NCBI GenBank assembly: GCA_910574635.1
Contig: CAJTCG010000025.1
Location: forward strand, 1-49,444
Length of the DNA: 49,444 nucleotides
DNA from: Oscillospiraceae bacterium
GTDB lineage: Bacteria; Bacillota; Clostridia; Oscillospirales; Oscillospiraceae
Direction: 5' to 3'
Shown here: piece after piece, positions 8,540 through 17,104 of the stretch
How the letters are laid out: each line of letters begins with the position of its first letter
Numbering within the stretch: position 1 is the stretch's first letter
The notes under the pieces: model-generated
Told to the model about the DNA's origin: nothing
The model's input: only the letters and a program-made list of their open reading frames with translations
Databases searched by the model: none
Made by a program: the position numbers and the translations under genes

Positions 8540-9184
8540 TCAGCGCAGCACCAGCCCAAGAATGCCGGCAATCAATGTGCAGGCAGAAATTCCCAAAGTG
8601 GTAAAAACCAAAAACTGCAGGGTTGAAATCCGTTTGTTTACCGCAGACAAATCCATAGCTTCGACGCGTTCCAAAAGCGAGGCAATCTTTTCGCTTTGCT
8701 GCCGTGATAGCTGTTCCATTGTGGAAACCACTTGTTCTGCTGCGGCTTTCCACTCTCCAAACTGCCGTGTCTGGTCTGTCTGCAAACCTATGACAGCTTG
8801 TTTGGTTTCAGATAAGTAGGACTGGTTTACCTCATGGAGTGCCTGGGCGACTTTGGTCTGCAAATCGTTGAGAGCCGTCTGATGCGAATCCGTCAAGGAA
8901 CGGAGCCGCTCCCCTGCGGAACGCTCCTGCTCAGATAAATCTGCCTTGACCGCATCCGCACTGGAGCGGAGTTGTTCTGAAATGGAGTCGCTTAAAGCGG
9001 CAGACTCTTTTCGAGAGGTTTCCAATGACTGCAAAAGCGAAGCGCTGGTATCCGATAAGTCTTTTGACAGCTCTATCAGGTACTGATGGACCTTTTGCAG
9101 GTTGTCACAAATTGCGCCGCTGTTTTGAAGATTGTCTTTGAACTGCGCAATTTCCTGTTCCAGCTCCGTAATATCAGAAAACAT
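8540..9184 (-). CDS. Coiled-coil protein with C-terminal membrane anchor
   Basis: About 185 of its 214 residues form a long coiled coil (repeating L/S/Q/E heptads, e.g. LQSLETSRKESAALSDSISE). One hydrophobic helix at the very C-terminus (FLVFTTLGISACTLIAGILG) is followed by LVLR, giving a tail-anchored topology with the coiled coil in the cytoplasm. This resembles the signalling helix of methyl-accepting or septum-like proteins but no catalytic motif is present. The ATG at 9184 has GGAGG seven bases upstream, better than the ATG at 9205. The operon position just after the helicase suggests it tethers or senses for the complex at the membrane. Confidence 0.75.
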   Translation of the reverse strand: MFSDITELEQEIAQFKDNLQNSGAICDNLQKVHQYLIELSKDLSDTSASLLQSLETSRKESAALSDSISEQLRSSADAVKADLSEQERSAGERLRSLTDSHQTALNDLQTKVAQALHEVNQSYLSETKQAVIGLQTDQTRQFGEWKAAAEQVVSTMEQLSRQQSEKIASLLERVEAMDLSAVNKRISTLQFLVFTTLGISACTLIAGILGLVLR

Positions 9185-9208
9185 ATTCTTTTCCTCCAAT
9201 TGCATGAC

Positions 9209-12200
9209 TCAACAGAAAGAAGCGTTTAGATGCTTGGCCATCACACCGTAATAAAACATATCCTTGGGATTACTTCGGTAAATGGCGTCAAAAAGTACGG
9301 GCAGATTTTCTCCCATTGTTTCGCCGAAGAATGCCAAATCTCCAAACAGATGCATTCTATCCTCTAAGGTCAATTTACTGTAAATGACAGAGGCAGCCTC
9401 CGACAAATCGAAGAAGTCCGCCCTTTCGCAGTTGTCGAGGATACGCTTCAAACGGAACGAGTCGTATTCCTCATCATAGAGCAGGGTGTAAATAAAGATG
9501 TAAAAATCAAGCTTCACATGGGTATGGTTTTGGTTGATACGCTGAATATTTTCCACAGTTTTATGGTCGTTTCGCCCAAACAGCTCTTGTGCGATCTCTT
9601 TGAAAGAAATATGAGTGTACTTTTCCTCATCTTTGCTGATTTCCAACATAGAAAGGGAAAAATAAGCCGCAAGCCGGTCGTTGATTTCCTGGTCTCTCTG
9701 TGCGCTGTGTTCTGTGGCGGCATAATGTTCAAAAAGGGACAGCATATCTTGGAATTCCTCTTTATGCCGGTAGATAAACCGCTCGTAATACCAGGTAATA
9801 TAGGCGGAAATCACATCCTCAATTTGCTGTGCACCGCTAATTAGATTGATCGTCCGTTGATTACAGCCCAACAGATAAAGGTAATCTCGAGCCCGCTCCT
9901 TGCAATTTTGGAGAGAGCGAGATTTTTTCTGAACATTGATGAGGATCAAGATATTCTCGTCTTTCTTTGCATAAAAGCTCCAGTTGTCAATTGCACCGAC
10001 AGCAAAAAGCATAAAAAGAGCTTTCTTCACCCGGTTGGAGTCCCTTTCGGGAAAATCAAAGATATGGTAATCATCCACATCTTCGACCATCGCGAAAATG
10101 TGCAGGGCCAGAGACAGAAAATCCTCTCGGGGACCCAAATTACTAAGGATGCAGCGAAAAATATCTGTGTAATCATTCTGTTCTGCGGCTTTCCGCACAA
10201 GGGCTGCTATCTTGTCAGCGCTGGTTGTGCGAGATAAGAGCGCGGTATCAATGTTTTTCGTATTGCATTTGAGGTAGATTACCGTAGAGCGGGCTAAGCT
10301 ACCGTCTCGGCCCGCGCGCCCGATTTGCTGGACATACTCTCCTTTCGAAAGGGGCAGGCCGAAGTGTATGATTGTATCAATATCAGCTAGATTCACGCCG
10401 ACACCTAATTCCTCATCGGCGATCAAAACCTGGCAATGACCGTTTGCGAACGCTTGGTAGGCACGGTCTCCCTGGCGGTGGATCTCAAACAGGAATTCAT
10501 CCTCAAAAGAATTATGCTCTTCCAGCAGTTGGCTCAAAGCCTCGCCCAGTCGGACAGAACAGTCCTCATTTTTTGTAAACACTAAAGTCTTCTTTCCCCT
10601 TGCGCAGCTCTCTTTTAGAGCCTGATATGTTTCCTGGGCCATTTCTCCCTCATCATTACAAGGCAGAAAGGCAAAACGATACCGTTTTCGTAGGTCAACG
10701 GGAGACAGGATATCCGCCTTGTTTTCAATCTGAAGCTGTTGCTGAATGTCTTTTATCACGGAATAATTGGCTGTGGCCGTAAAGCAAAGATAACGTGTTT
10801 TATCCAAATACCGGTTCAAATAAGTGGAGAGCATCAGGTATTCCGGCCGGAAATCATGGCTCCAGTTGGAAATGCAATGCACCTCATCCAATATTATATA
10901 ACCGATTTGTTTCAGGGAATTGAGGACTATAAACTCCTTGAGCAATTCGGTGTTTTGAAAGGTTTCCGGGGTCAAATAACACAGCTTGTTTGTGACTTTT
11001 AACGCTCCGGAATTATTTCTTTCCAACCATGCCGCATTGTCAAAGTGATGTGTACCTTTAAGATTACGGAGCTGGTCCTCAATGAGCAAGCGGTTTGGCG
11101 TAACGATAAAGGTGGTCCCCGGCTGTAAAATCGCGCAGATATAGAAGATCAGCGATTTTCCAGATCCGGTAGGCATGATGCAAATACTATGACCAGCGGC
11201 GTTCAGCATACCGCAGAGGGATTCAAATTGCCCTGATCGAAAATCCTGGTAGCGGTCATTAGAAAGCTCCCGCAGAAAATAGACAAATGCTTTTCGCATA
11301 GAGCCGCCCACATGGTATCGAATTGGTTCGGCAGCCCAAGGAAATCGTTGGCTTTGACGCACTCCATGATATGACACAATTCGTATTCCAGCAGCCGAAG
11401 ATCCATCCAGGGACACAGTGAGGGGGCCGGAATCCTGGTAGTGGAGTTCTATCGGTTTTTCGCCGGTAAATCTGCAAAAAAGTGATAGATACCTGTTAAT
11501 GCAAAAAACAGCAATTTTCGTTTCCTGCAGAGCATTTTTCGCTGGGTCAATCAGGTGGAAGGCAAGAAGATTATGGTTGGTATAATTGTTCTTTACCAAT
11601 AGGAGAATCAACATCATGATACGATAGACACGGCCATAGTCCAGAATCACAGCAAATTTCGATTCAGCTTCATATTGAGAAAGGAAAATAGGCTTGTCCG
11701 TATTTTCGTTGATCTCTGTGTTTCTTTGAAGGTAACTCCAAATCAAAGAAAAAATGTGATTCAGAGGGTGTGTACAGTGTTTGGCGGAACGAACGCCCTG
11801 GATCACAAATCCCCGGTCCGCGTTTCCTACACCGCAGGGGATGAAAATACCTTCTGGCAGATCATCCGTCTCTTCCGGATTCTCCGGGTTTTCTCGAGTA
11901 GCCGAAGTCTCATTCCTGGCAGCTTCCTCAGCGGAGATCTGCGCGTTGACTGCCCGCTGCTGCTCCTGATAGGCTTTCCAGGCTTTCACTGTGTCTGTGT
12001 CTATGCAGAACAAACAGATTTCCGCCACCGCTTTGGAGGTCTGGGTGTCATGCCCCGTAGCCTGTTCAAAGGCAATCGCAATTCGGTTGACTAAGTTGGA
12101 ATCCCGCTCTGGCAGTTCCAGAAGATTTCGCAGAATACCGTTATCGTAGGTGTCTAGAAGCTTTGTGACCAGCGGCCGGTCCGAGGACAGTAGATCCAGC

Positions 12201-12286
12201 AGCAGGCTCCGTAGGGACTCCCGCTTTGCCAGCATATAAGGACGTGCCTGCAGCATATCTCTTAGGACAATGATTTCTTTCCTCAT
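9209..12286 (-). CDS. RecQ-family ATP-dependent DNA helicase (TerY-P associated)
   Basis: The 1025-residue protein has a roughly 340-residue N-terminal region without recognised motifs. SF2/RecQ motifs follow: Walker A MPTGSGKS (371-378), DEVH box in YIILDEVHCISNW (467-470), TAT (503-505), and motif VI GEYVQQIGRAGRDG in the second RecA domain. QxxGRAGRDG and DEVHCIS are RecQ-like. The C-terminal about 300 residues do not show a clear RecQ zinc or HRDC domain. It is nearly twice the length of a housekeeping RecQ. Probable activity is ATP-driven DNA unwinding, regulated by the downstream kinase/phosphatase/TerY module; the literature on Ter systems notes DNA-processing partners, but the regulation here is inference. 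Confidence 0.9.
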   Translation of the reverse strand: MRKEIIVLRDMLQARPYMLAKRESLRSLLLDLLSSDRPLVTKLLDTYDNGILRNLLELPERDSNLVNRIAIAFEQATGHDTQTSKAVAEICLFCIDTDTVKAWKAYQEQQRAVNAQISAEEAARNETSATRENPENPEETDDLPEGIFIPCGVGNADRGFVIQGVRSAKHCTHPLNHIFSLIWSYLQRNTEINENTDKPIFLSQYEAESKFAVILDYGRVYRIMMLILLLVKNNYTNHNLLAFHLIDPAKNALQETKIAVFCINRYLSLFCRFTGEKPIELHYQDSGPLTVSLDGSSAAGIRIVSYHGVRQSQRFPWAAEPIRYHVGGSMRKAFVYFLRELSNDRYQDFRSGQFESLCGMLNAAGHSICIMPTGSGKSLIFYICAILQPGTTFIVTPNRLLIEDQLRNLKGTHHFDNAAWLERNNSGALKVTNKLCYLTPETFQNTELLKEFIVLNSLKQIGYIILDEVHCISNWSHDFRPEYLMLSTYLNRYLDKTRYLCFTATANYSVIKDIQQQLQIENKADILSPVDLRKRYRFAFLPCNDEGEMAQETYQALKESCARGKKTLVFTKNEDCSVRLGEALSQLLEEHNSFEDEFLFEIHRQGDRAYQAFANGHCQVLIADEELGVGVNLADIDTIIHFGLPLSKGEYVQQIGRAGRDGSLARSTVIYLKCNTKNIDTALLSRTTSADKIAALVRKAAEQNDYTDIFRCILSNLGPREDFLSLALHIFAMVEDVDDYHIFDFPERDSNRVKKALFMLFAVGAIDNWSFYAKKDENILILINVQKKSRSLQNCKERARDYLYLLGCNQRTINLISGAQQIEDVISAYITWYYERFIYRHKEEFQDMLSLFEHYAATEHSAQRDQEINDRLAAYFSLSMLEISKDEEKYTHISFKEIAQELFGRNDHKTVENIQRINQNHTHVKLDFYIFIYTLLYDEEYDSFRLKRILDNCERADFFDLSEAASVIYSKLTLEDRMHLFGDLAFFGETMGENLPVLFDAIYRSNPKDMFYYGVMAKHLNASFC

Positions 12287-12326
12287 ATCCGTTCTTCCCT
12301 TCGGACAATTTGGTGAAATTTATATG

Positions 12327-12357
12327 TTGATGACCAGAGTATGCATCTGGTCATCAA
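12327..12357 (-). promoter_or_regulatory. Intra-operon hairpin between coiled-coil gene and helicase gene
   Basis: A 12-bp perfect inverted repeat (TTGATGACCAGA and complement) with a seven-base loop lies in the only large gap (105 bases) of the nine-gene operon. No T run follows in the transcribed direction, so it is more likely an attenuation or mRNA-stability element than a full terminator. Confidence 0.55.
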
Positions 12358-12391
12358 GGCAGATTTATTAGATATCGCTATGTGGGACGAG

Positions 12392-13546
12392 TCAGATTAC
12401 GTACCGAGGGTCTTTCAGGTGCTTCATCACAATTGGAAGGTCCTTACCAATATCCGATAGGTCTTTTTGCGCGGTTTCCAGTTGACGTTCCAGTTTCCTC
12501 GTCTTTTCCGTTTGTATTTTGAGCTGCTGTTCTTCTTTCAGAAGATCGGCAAAGAGTTCGGAATACTCCGTATCTTTTAACCAAGTCAAGTCTTGCTCAG
12601 GGCTCCGGTTACTTAAAATTTTTTCCAGGACCGAGAGTAATTTGACCGCACTGAAAAATTCAGCTAGAACGCCTTCAAGTAACCTTTTGGGTTCGATCTC
12701 CAAGATTTGCTCATATTTCTTAAGTGCATTCGGATTCGTGTAGTCAGCCTTCGCCTCATTCAGAAGATCGCTCTTGCAATCTTTTAGCGCATTTTCCAAA
12801 TTCCGACGATCCTTGAGTTCTGTGAAGTCTCCATCCAACATATGCTCCAGAAATTTGAAACGAACTTCCAGCGGGCCACGTTTCTCAACTAGGTATTCCT
12901 TGAGCTTATCTGGATTTTCCTCTCTGATCTGCCTCTCGCTGATGCTCGCGTCAAACTGTTCCAGCTCATTTTTTGCGGAATCTCGCAGACTCTCTATGTA
13001 TTCGGGCGAGACCGTGGCTCTTTTCTTTTCCCGCAAATCATCCAGCGACTGATAGTGCCGGTCAATTCGAGTACGCGTTTGCTGCGCAAGAGATTTGGAT
13101 TCCTTATATTGAGTCTCTAATTTTTTAAGGTCCTCTATGCTGCTAAACCGCTCCCTATAAGATTGGTGGAACCGGTCTTTTTTGAGGGGATACATCAATT
13201 CGGGGACGGGCTCTACCAGAAGCATACCCCAGGGGTGGAGGTGAAACACATAGCCGAAATCTTTCTTGCGAAACGTTTTTCGGCTTTCGGTTGGGTGCTC
13301 TATCGTTCGGGAAACATCTCCATACAGCCAATCCGCATGTCCTTCTGCCCAGGGAATGGACGGAAGCGGAGGAACATCTGTCACGATGCCTTCTCGATTT
13401 AGAAATTCCGCCCATACATAATCGGCCTCAGAATAGCGGACTGAAATAGGATTTCCATTCTCATAACGGTAGAAATCTACAATTTCCATGGGGCCATAGG
13501 ACCAGTGATAGATTGTATCACCAATATGCAGTTCTCTTTTATCCAT
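12392..13546 (-). CDS. Coiled-coil protein with N-terminal beta module, first gene of the TerY-P operon
   Basis: The 384-residue protein starts with a compact beta-rich part (LHIGDTIYHWSYGPMEIVDFY, ISVRYSEADYVWAEFLNREG, residues 5-55) similar in feel to small SH3/Tudor-like barrels. From about residue 130 it is an almost continuous charged coiled coil (LETQYKESKSLAQQTRTRID and later KIQTEKTRKLERQLETAQKD). No enzymatic motif or membrane helix is visible. AGAGAGG precedes the ATG. It may be an SMC-like structural or adaptor component for the helicase encoded next; the family is unknown to me. Confidence 0.7.
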   Translation of the reverse strand: MDKRELHIGDTIYHWSYGPMEIVDFYRYENGNPISVRYSEADYVWAEFLNREGIVTDVPPLPSIPWAEGHADWLYGDVSRTIEHPTESRKTFRKKDFGYVFHLHPWGMLLVEPVPELMYPLKKDRFHQSYRERFSSIEDLKKLETQYKESKSLAQQTRTRIDRHYQSLDDLREKKRATVSPEYIESLRDSAKNELEQFDASISERQIREENPDKLKEYLVEKRGPLEVRFKFLEHMLDGDFTELKDRRNLENALKDCKSDLLNEAKADYTNPNALKKYEQILEIEPKRLLEGVLAEFFSAVKLLSVLEKILSNRSPEQDLTWLKDTEYSELFADLLKEEQQLKIQTEKTRKLERQLETAQKDLSDIGKDLPIVMKHLKDPRYVI

Positions 13547-13588
13547 TTGTAAACCTCTCTTTTCAAATGGCCTAAAATCTAAAGGCCA

Positions 13589-13622
13589 AATTTTATAAGG
13601 GGAATTGCAACATTTAAGTTGC
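13589..13622 (-). promoter_or_regulatory. Possible promoter/operator of the TerY-P operon
   Basis: On the minus strand TTATAAAAT (around 13590-13597), a -10-like sequence, lies about 45 bases before the first start codon. A short inverted repeat GCAAC-ATTTAA-GTTGC (13607-13622) lies just upstream of it, where an operator could overlap the -35 region. I see no good -35 box, which would fit an activated or tightly controlled promoter. Confidence 0.35.
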
Positions 13623-13639
13623 TTCTAGAGGACCACAAC

Positions 13640-13792
13640 GTGTGGGTTGCGGGCCATTTTCCCTATTGCAATATTTTGGGCAATATGCTAAAATCAGTTT
13701 GCCCAAATGGACAAGAGCAAAGCACACCGCCCTATAAAACGGCATTACCTTGCTCAATTCCATGGCTCGTTTTGCGTGGACTGCAACCCACG
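13640..13792. promoter_or_regulatory. Candidate resolvase recombination (res) region
   Basis: The gap between the TerY-P operon and the resolvase gene contains nested inverted repeats: GTGGGTTGC near 13642-13650 against GCAACCCAC at 13783-13791, and TATTGC (13664-13669) against GCAATA (13680-13685). Small serine resolvases commonly act on such sites beside their own gene. No experimental or alignment support is available from the sequence alone. Confidence 0.3.
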
Positions 13793-13808
13793 CTTTACAG
13801 GCCAACCA

Positions 13809-14390
13809 CTACTCCCTGCACCATCTCTGGAAGGTCCCGTGGGCGACCCCTAATTCCCTGGCCGCCGCCCTGCCGGACAGTTCACCTCTGCGCCATGCGG
13901 TCATGACAGACTCGTAGTTTTCGCCCCGTTCCTTGAACTTCCGCCCAAAGTGGACGCCCCGTGCTTTCGCCGCCGCGATTCCCTCAGCCTGCCGCTGGCG
14001 GTTGAACTCCCGCTCTGTTTGGGCTACATAGCTCAGAAGCTGTAGCACGATGTCGGCAATCAGCACCCCGGTTAGGTCCCGGCCTTGGCAGGTATCCAGT
14101 AGCGGCATATCTAGGACTACGATGTCGACCAACTTTTCCTTGGTCAGCAGCCGCCACTGTTCCAAAATTTCATCGTAGTTCCGCCCCAGTCGGTCGATGC
14201 TCTTGATAACGAAAGTGTCCCCGGCTTTCAGTCTGCGGACCAGCCGCCGGTATCCAGGACGTTCGAAGTCCTTGCCGCTTTGCTTATCCAGAATGATGTT
14301 GCCCTCTTTTATGCCAAATTCCCGCATTGCCACTATCTGCCGGTCCTCATTCTGCTCTTTGGTAGAAACCCGAACATATCCGTATTCCAT
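13809..14390 (-). CDS. Small serine recombinase (resolvase/invertase family)
   Basis: The 193-residue protein has the resolvase catalytic domain: YVRVSTKEQNEDRQ with nucleophile Ser9, the SGKDFERPGYRRLVRRLKAGD segment, IKSIDRLGRNYDEI with the active-site arginines, and the long E helix (QTEREFNRQRQAEGIAAAKA). A short C-terminal HTH follows (ELSGRAAARELGVAHGTFQRW). Length is normal for the family. AAAGGAGG precedes the ATG. It should recombine short inverted or direct sites, and the inverted repeats downstream (13640-13792) are a plausible target. It lies beside the TerY-P operon and may have brought or rearranged it. Confidence 0.9.
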   Translation of the reverse strand: MEYGYVRVSTKEQNEDRQIVAMREFGIKEGNIILDKQSGKDFERPGYRRLVRRLKAGDTFVIKSIDRLGRNYDEILEQWRLLTKEKLVDIVVLDMPLLDTCQGRDLTGVLIADIVLQLLSYVAQTEREFNRQRQAEGIAAAKARGVHFGRKFKERGENYESVMTAWRRGELSGRAAARELGVAHGTFQRWCRE

Positions 14391-14423
14391 ATCGCTCCTC
14401 CTTTTTCTGATAGATTCATTTTA

Positions 14424-14631
14424 GAGGAGCCATGGGTTCTCGCAATTTGAAATTAACACAGAAGATGTAAAAGTGACTGTTCTCTCAACGGAGAAACAGC
14501 CGCTTTGGATGTATCCTGTTGAATTTCCTCTGGCGCAGCATACCTTCGCCTCCTTACTAGCGAAACACCATACCAGCATTAAGAGCATAAGTCCAGAAAA
14601 TTATAGGCGCGAGTTTGTCATCCTGAATTGA
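14424..14631 (+). pseudogene. Orphan 3' gene fragment
   Basis: An open frame after an in-frame TAG near 14421 reads about 69 residues (FEINTEDVKVTVLSTEKQP, FPLAQHTFASLLAKHHTSIK, YRREFVILN) and ends with TGA at 14629-14631. The sequence looks protein-like but has no start codon with a ribosome site and sits directly against the 5' end of the divergent resolvase gene. It is probably the C-terminal end of a gene cut off when the resolvase unit was inserted. Confidence 0.4.
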
Positions 14632-14651
14632 TTACTGTTCATTTGCCCTTT

Positions 14652-14680
14652 CTTTGTTTATAGCGACGCAAATTTTGAGC
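14652..14680. repeat. CTTTGTTTATAGC repeat, copy 1 of 3
   Basis: It begins CTTTGTTTATAGC and continues GACGCAAATTTTGAGC. Related copies lie at 16749-16781 and 18936-18967. This copy is about 85 bases upstream of the MNT toxin-antitoxin genes. Confidence 0.7.
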
Positions 14681-14765
14681 GGCGATTTCAGTTTTCCCAC
14701 TTTTCATTTCCCTCCGTTTGTGATATACTTTCTTCAAAGCATAGGCAACAGAAGGGGATGATTGC

Positions 14766-15065
14766 GTGCCTTATTACACCATCGATGAACTGCGCCGCAT
14801 CATTGCGCCGATTGCCAGCGCTCATGGAGTGAAAAGCGTTTCAGTATTCGGCTCCTATTCCAGAGGCAATGCTACAGCGAATAGTGACGTAGACTTAAAA
14901 ATTGAAAAGGGGCATCTCCACTCTCTTTTTCAACTGAGTGGATTCCGTCTGGCTGTGGAGGATGCCCTGCGCCTTCCGGTAGATTTGGTTACATCGGACT
15001 CCTCCGATCCCGACTTTTTGGAAATGATTCGGAAAGAGGAGGTGTTGCTTTATCGAAACACGTGA
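14766..15065 (+). CDS. MNT-domain nucleotidyltransferase (antitoxin of MNT-HEPN pair)
   Basis: The 99-residue protein has the minimal nucleotidyltransferase signature VFGSYSRGNATANSDVDL (residues about 27-44: GS, then D-x-D metal ligands) and LPVDLV with the third acidic position. It starts with GTG, with AAGGGG upstream. Small MNT proteins paired with HEPN partners neutralise the HEPN RNase by polyadenylylating it near its active site. The HEPN gene follows at once, confirming the pair. It probably stabilises this mobile-element region. Confidence 0.9.
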   Translation: MPYYTIDELRRIIAPIASAHGVKSVSVFGSYSRGNATANSDVDLKIEKGHLHSLFQLSGFRLAVEDALRLPVDLVTSDSSDPDFLEMIRKEEVLLYRNT

Positions 15066-15087
15066 CGCAGTCATTCTCCGGAAAATT

Positions 15088-15393
15088 ATGATGTACTGCC
15101 AGCGAATTTCAGATAATCTGGAGCGATATCACCACAACTTTACCGCATTTGAAAACGACCACCTCTTCCAGGACGCATGCTGTATGTGTGTCGTTCAAAT
15201 CGGTGAACTTGTTTCCCAGCTTTCGGATGAGGCAAAGCAGAAAAATTCTGCTGTACCTTGGCGGATTATTAAAGACACCCGGAATTTCTATGTCCACGCC
15301 TATGGTGCGATTGATATTGCCGCTGTTTGGGATACCCTGGAACATGATATTCCCGCGCTGAGCACCGCTTGTGCAGAAATTCTGGGGCTATGA
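15088..15393 (+). CDS. HEPN-domain (DUF86) ribonuclease toxin
   Basis: The protein carries the HEPN/DUF86 pattern with catalytic RxxxxH in KDTRNFYVHAYG and the conserved VVQIGELVSQLSDEA helix. From the first canonical ATG (15088) it has 101 residues. The same frame is open 12 codons further upstream, reading IETRDAVILRKI, which matches the usual N-terminus of DUF86 proteins. The only way to include it is a non-standard ATC at 15052 placed about nine bases after AGGAGG inside the end of the MNT gene. So the true start may be 15052, overlapping the antitoxin by 14 bases. HEPN toxins cut RNA when not AMPylated by the MNT partner. Confidence 0.85.
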   Translation: MMYCQRISDNLERYHHNFTAFENDHLFQDACCMCVVQIGELVSQLSDEAKQKNSAVPWRIIKDTRNFYVHAYGAIDIAAVWDTLEHDIPALSTACAEILGL

Positions 15394-15441
15394 CCCACAA
15401 GTTGACCCACACGGGAAAAGGACTGGAAAGAACGAAAGAGC

Positions 15442-15466
15442 ACCGGGCAGGATTTTCCTGCCCGGT
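15442..15466. terminator. Hairpin between HEPN gene and integrase (convergent)
   Basis: The stem CCGGGCAGGA/TCCTGCCCGG around a TTT loop lies between two genes that converge. There is no long T run on either side, so termination would be moderate. Confidence 0.5.
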
Positions 15467-15478
15467 ACTACTCCCTTC

Positions 15479-16636
15479 TCACATTTGGACGCTAATGACC
15501 GCTCCGATGGTGTCCGCCGCATCCTGTTTCATCTGTGCCGTTGCGTGAGTGTAGGTGTTTAGCGTGAAGCCTGCCGAGTAGTGACCCAAGGCACCAGAGA
15601 GGGTCTTCACATCTACACCGTTCTTTAAGGACAGAGTTGCGAAAAGATGCCTCATATCATGGAACCGGACGTGTTCCGCTCCTATCACTTTCAGAATTTT
15701 ATTGTGTGTTCGACGAAAAGCATCCGGGTCGTACATCGTCCCGGTTTTAGGCAATGGAAACATGTATGGATTTCCTGGGTGCTTCTTGTGCTCTTCAATC
15801 AGGAGGTCCACCGCCTGTTGCGGAATTGCCAGCGTCCGAATTGAGTTCTGTGTCTTTGGCGGACTGACCGCCAATTCCCCTTTGATGCGGTTGACCTGCT
15901 TTGTAACAGAGATTGTCTTGGCTTCGGCATCCAAGTCTGTTCAGAGGAGGGCCAGCCGTTCTCCCCTTCTCAAGCCCGTCGTCAGTTCCAGGTAGAATGC
16001 CGCCAGGAGTCCCCGGCGGTCTGCCTCCGCTAAGTACATGCCAATCTTCTCCTGTGGAAGTATGTGCATCTCCTTTTTCTCCAGCTTCGGCAGTTTACAG
16101 CCTTGTGCCGGGTTTGTAAGAATTCACCGCTCTGCCACCGCCTGATCCAGGCAATTGCTCAGCAGCGCATGGACGCCACGGACCACCCGAGAACTGAGGC
16201 TCTTATCCTTCAGTTCAGGGTATCCTTTACGCTGGACCCGACCATTCTTCTGGAGGTTGTTGTAGAACCGCTGTATCTGAATGGTCGTCAGCTTGTCCAG
16301 CTTGATTTTGCCGATGCCCGGAACGATGTAGTTCTCAATATAGTTTGTGTAGTATTCACGTGTGTTGGGGCGGATACGAGGCTCGGCGTAAACCTCATAC
16401 CATGTCCTCACCCACGTCGCCACCGTATAATTTCCGGCCTTGGAAATATCCAAGTGCTGGCCCTCAGCAATAGCTGCTTTCAATTTCTCTTTGACCTCAG
16501 CTTGGGTTCGACCCAGGACATTCTTGATAATTCGCTTGCCGGACTCAGGATCATAGCCAGCAGTGAATCGGCCCTCCCAGCGCCCATCGGAACGTTTACG
16601 AATATTCCCTTCGCCGTTGGCTATGCGCTTTGCCAT
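15479..16636 (-). pseudogene. int: Tyrosine recombinase/integrase with two in-frame TGA codons
   Basis: One continuous frame of 385 codons encodes a whole phage/ICE-type integrase: an N-terminal AP2-like arm-binding domain (GNIRKRSDGRWEGRF), a core-binding SAM-like domain, and the catalytic domain with Arg in TGLRRGERL, HDMRHLFAT and the tyrosine in NTYTHA. It is broken by TGA at 16124-16126 (after AVAER, before ILTNPAQGC) and TGA inside LALL-stop-TDLD near 15945. The second should be Trp (TGG) by family comparison; the first could derive from CGA. No frameshift is present, so decay is recent. A short C-terminal product from 15934 would lack the first active-site Arg. It probably once mobilised this region. 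Confidence 0.9.
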
Positions 16637-16748
16637 ATTACATCGCCTCCTTTAACGACGCATATTACCATCTGCTGGCCTCAATATCCAGCGGGTTTCT
16701 TACAGTTATCAAAAAGTTTGAAATTGCCGCAGAGGAAAAAACTCTTAT

Positions 16749-16781
16749 CTTTGTTTATAGCGGTGCAATTTCTGAACTAGC
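16749..16781. repeat. CTTTGTTTATAGC repeat, copy 2 of 3
   Basis: It begins CTTTGTTTATAGC and continues GGTGCAATTTCTGAACTAGC, about 113 bases upstream of the integrase start. Integrase att sites are often found in such a place, but no test is possible here. Confidence 0.7.
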
Positions 16782-16788
16782 AAAAACA

Positions 16789-16813
16789 AAGCCTCCAGCT
16801 AAGCCAGAGGCTT
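16789..16813 (-). terminator. Minus-strand terminator
   Basis: AAGCCTC pairs with GAGGCTT around an 11-base loop, and on the minus strand TTTGTTTTT follows. It would end transcripts coming from the small minus-strand genes near 17.1-17.4 kb. From 16815 to 17040 I see only an apparently decayed short minus-strand frame (ending near VRNEMREKDICFV) and no intact gene. Confidence 0.6.
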
Positions 16814-17041
16814 GAGTAAGCCCTGGCAGAATCTGATACCGGCGGATATTTCTAGACAAAGCAAATATCTTTCTCCCGCATCTCGTTTCTCACCGCCCGT
16901 AAACGGATAACTTATCTTCTGTCAAAAGCCTTTGTGTAACTGCCAGATGGTTAATTGTCAGTTCGCTTTGCTCGTGGTCTGAATCTAAAGTTTTTTACGG
17001 AATATCTCTACTGGCCAAGCTGGTCGTTTCCAAACCCAACG

Positions 17042-17076
17042 AGAGGACCTGGGTACATTGAGTACCCAGGTCCTCT
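17042..17076 (-). terminator. Perfect 15-bp hairpin after the small minus-strand genes
   Basis: AGAGGACCTGGGTAC and its complement enclose a five-base loop. It lies 29 bases after the stop of the 39-residue gene in its direction of transcription. There is no downstream T run, so it could be a weak terminator, an RNA stabiliser or a protein-binding palindrome. Confidence 0.55.
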
Positions 17077-17104
17077 GTCCCGCAAAAAACTTAATAATGT
17101 TAGC

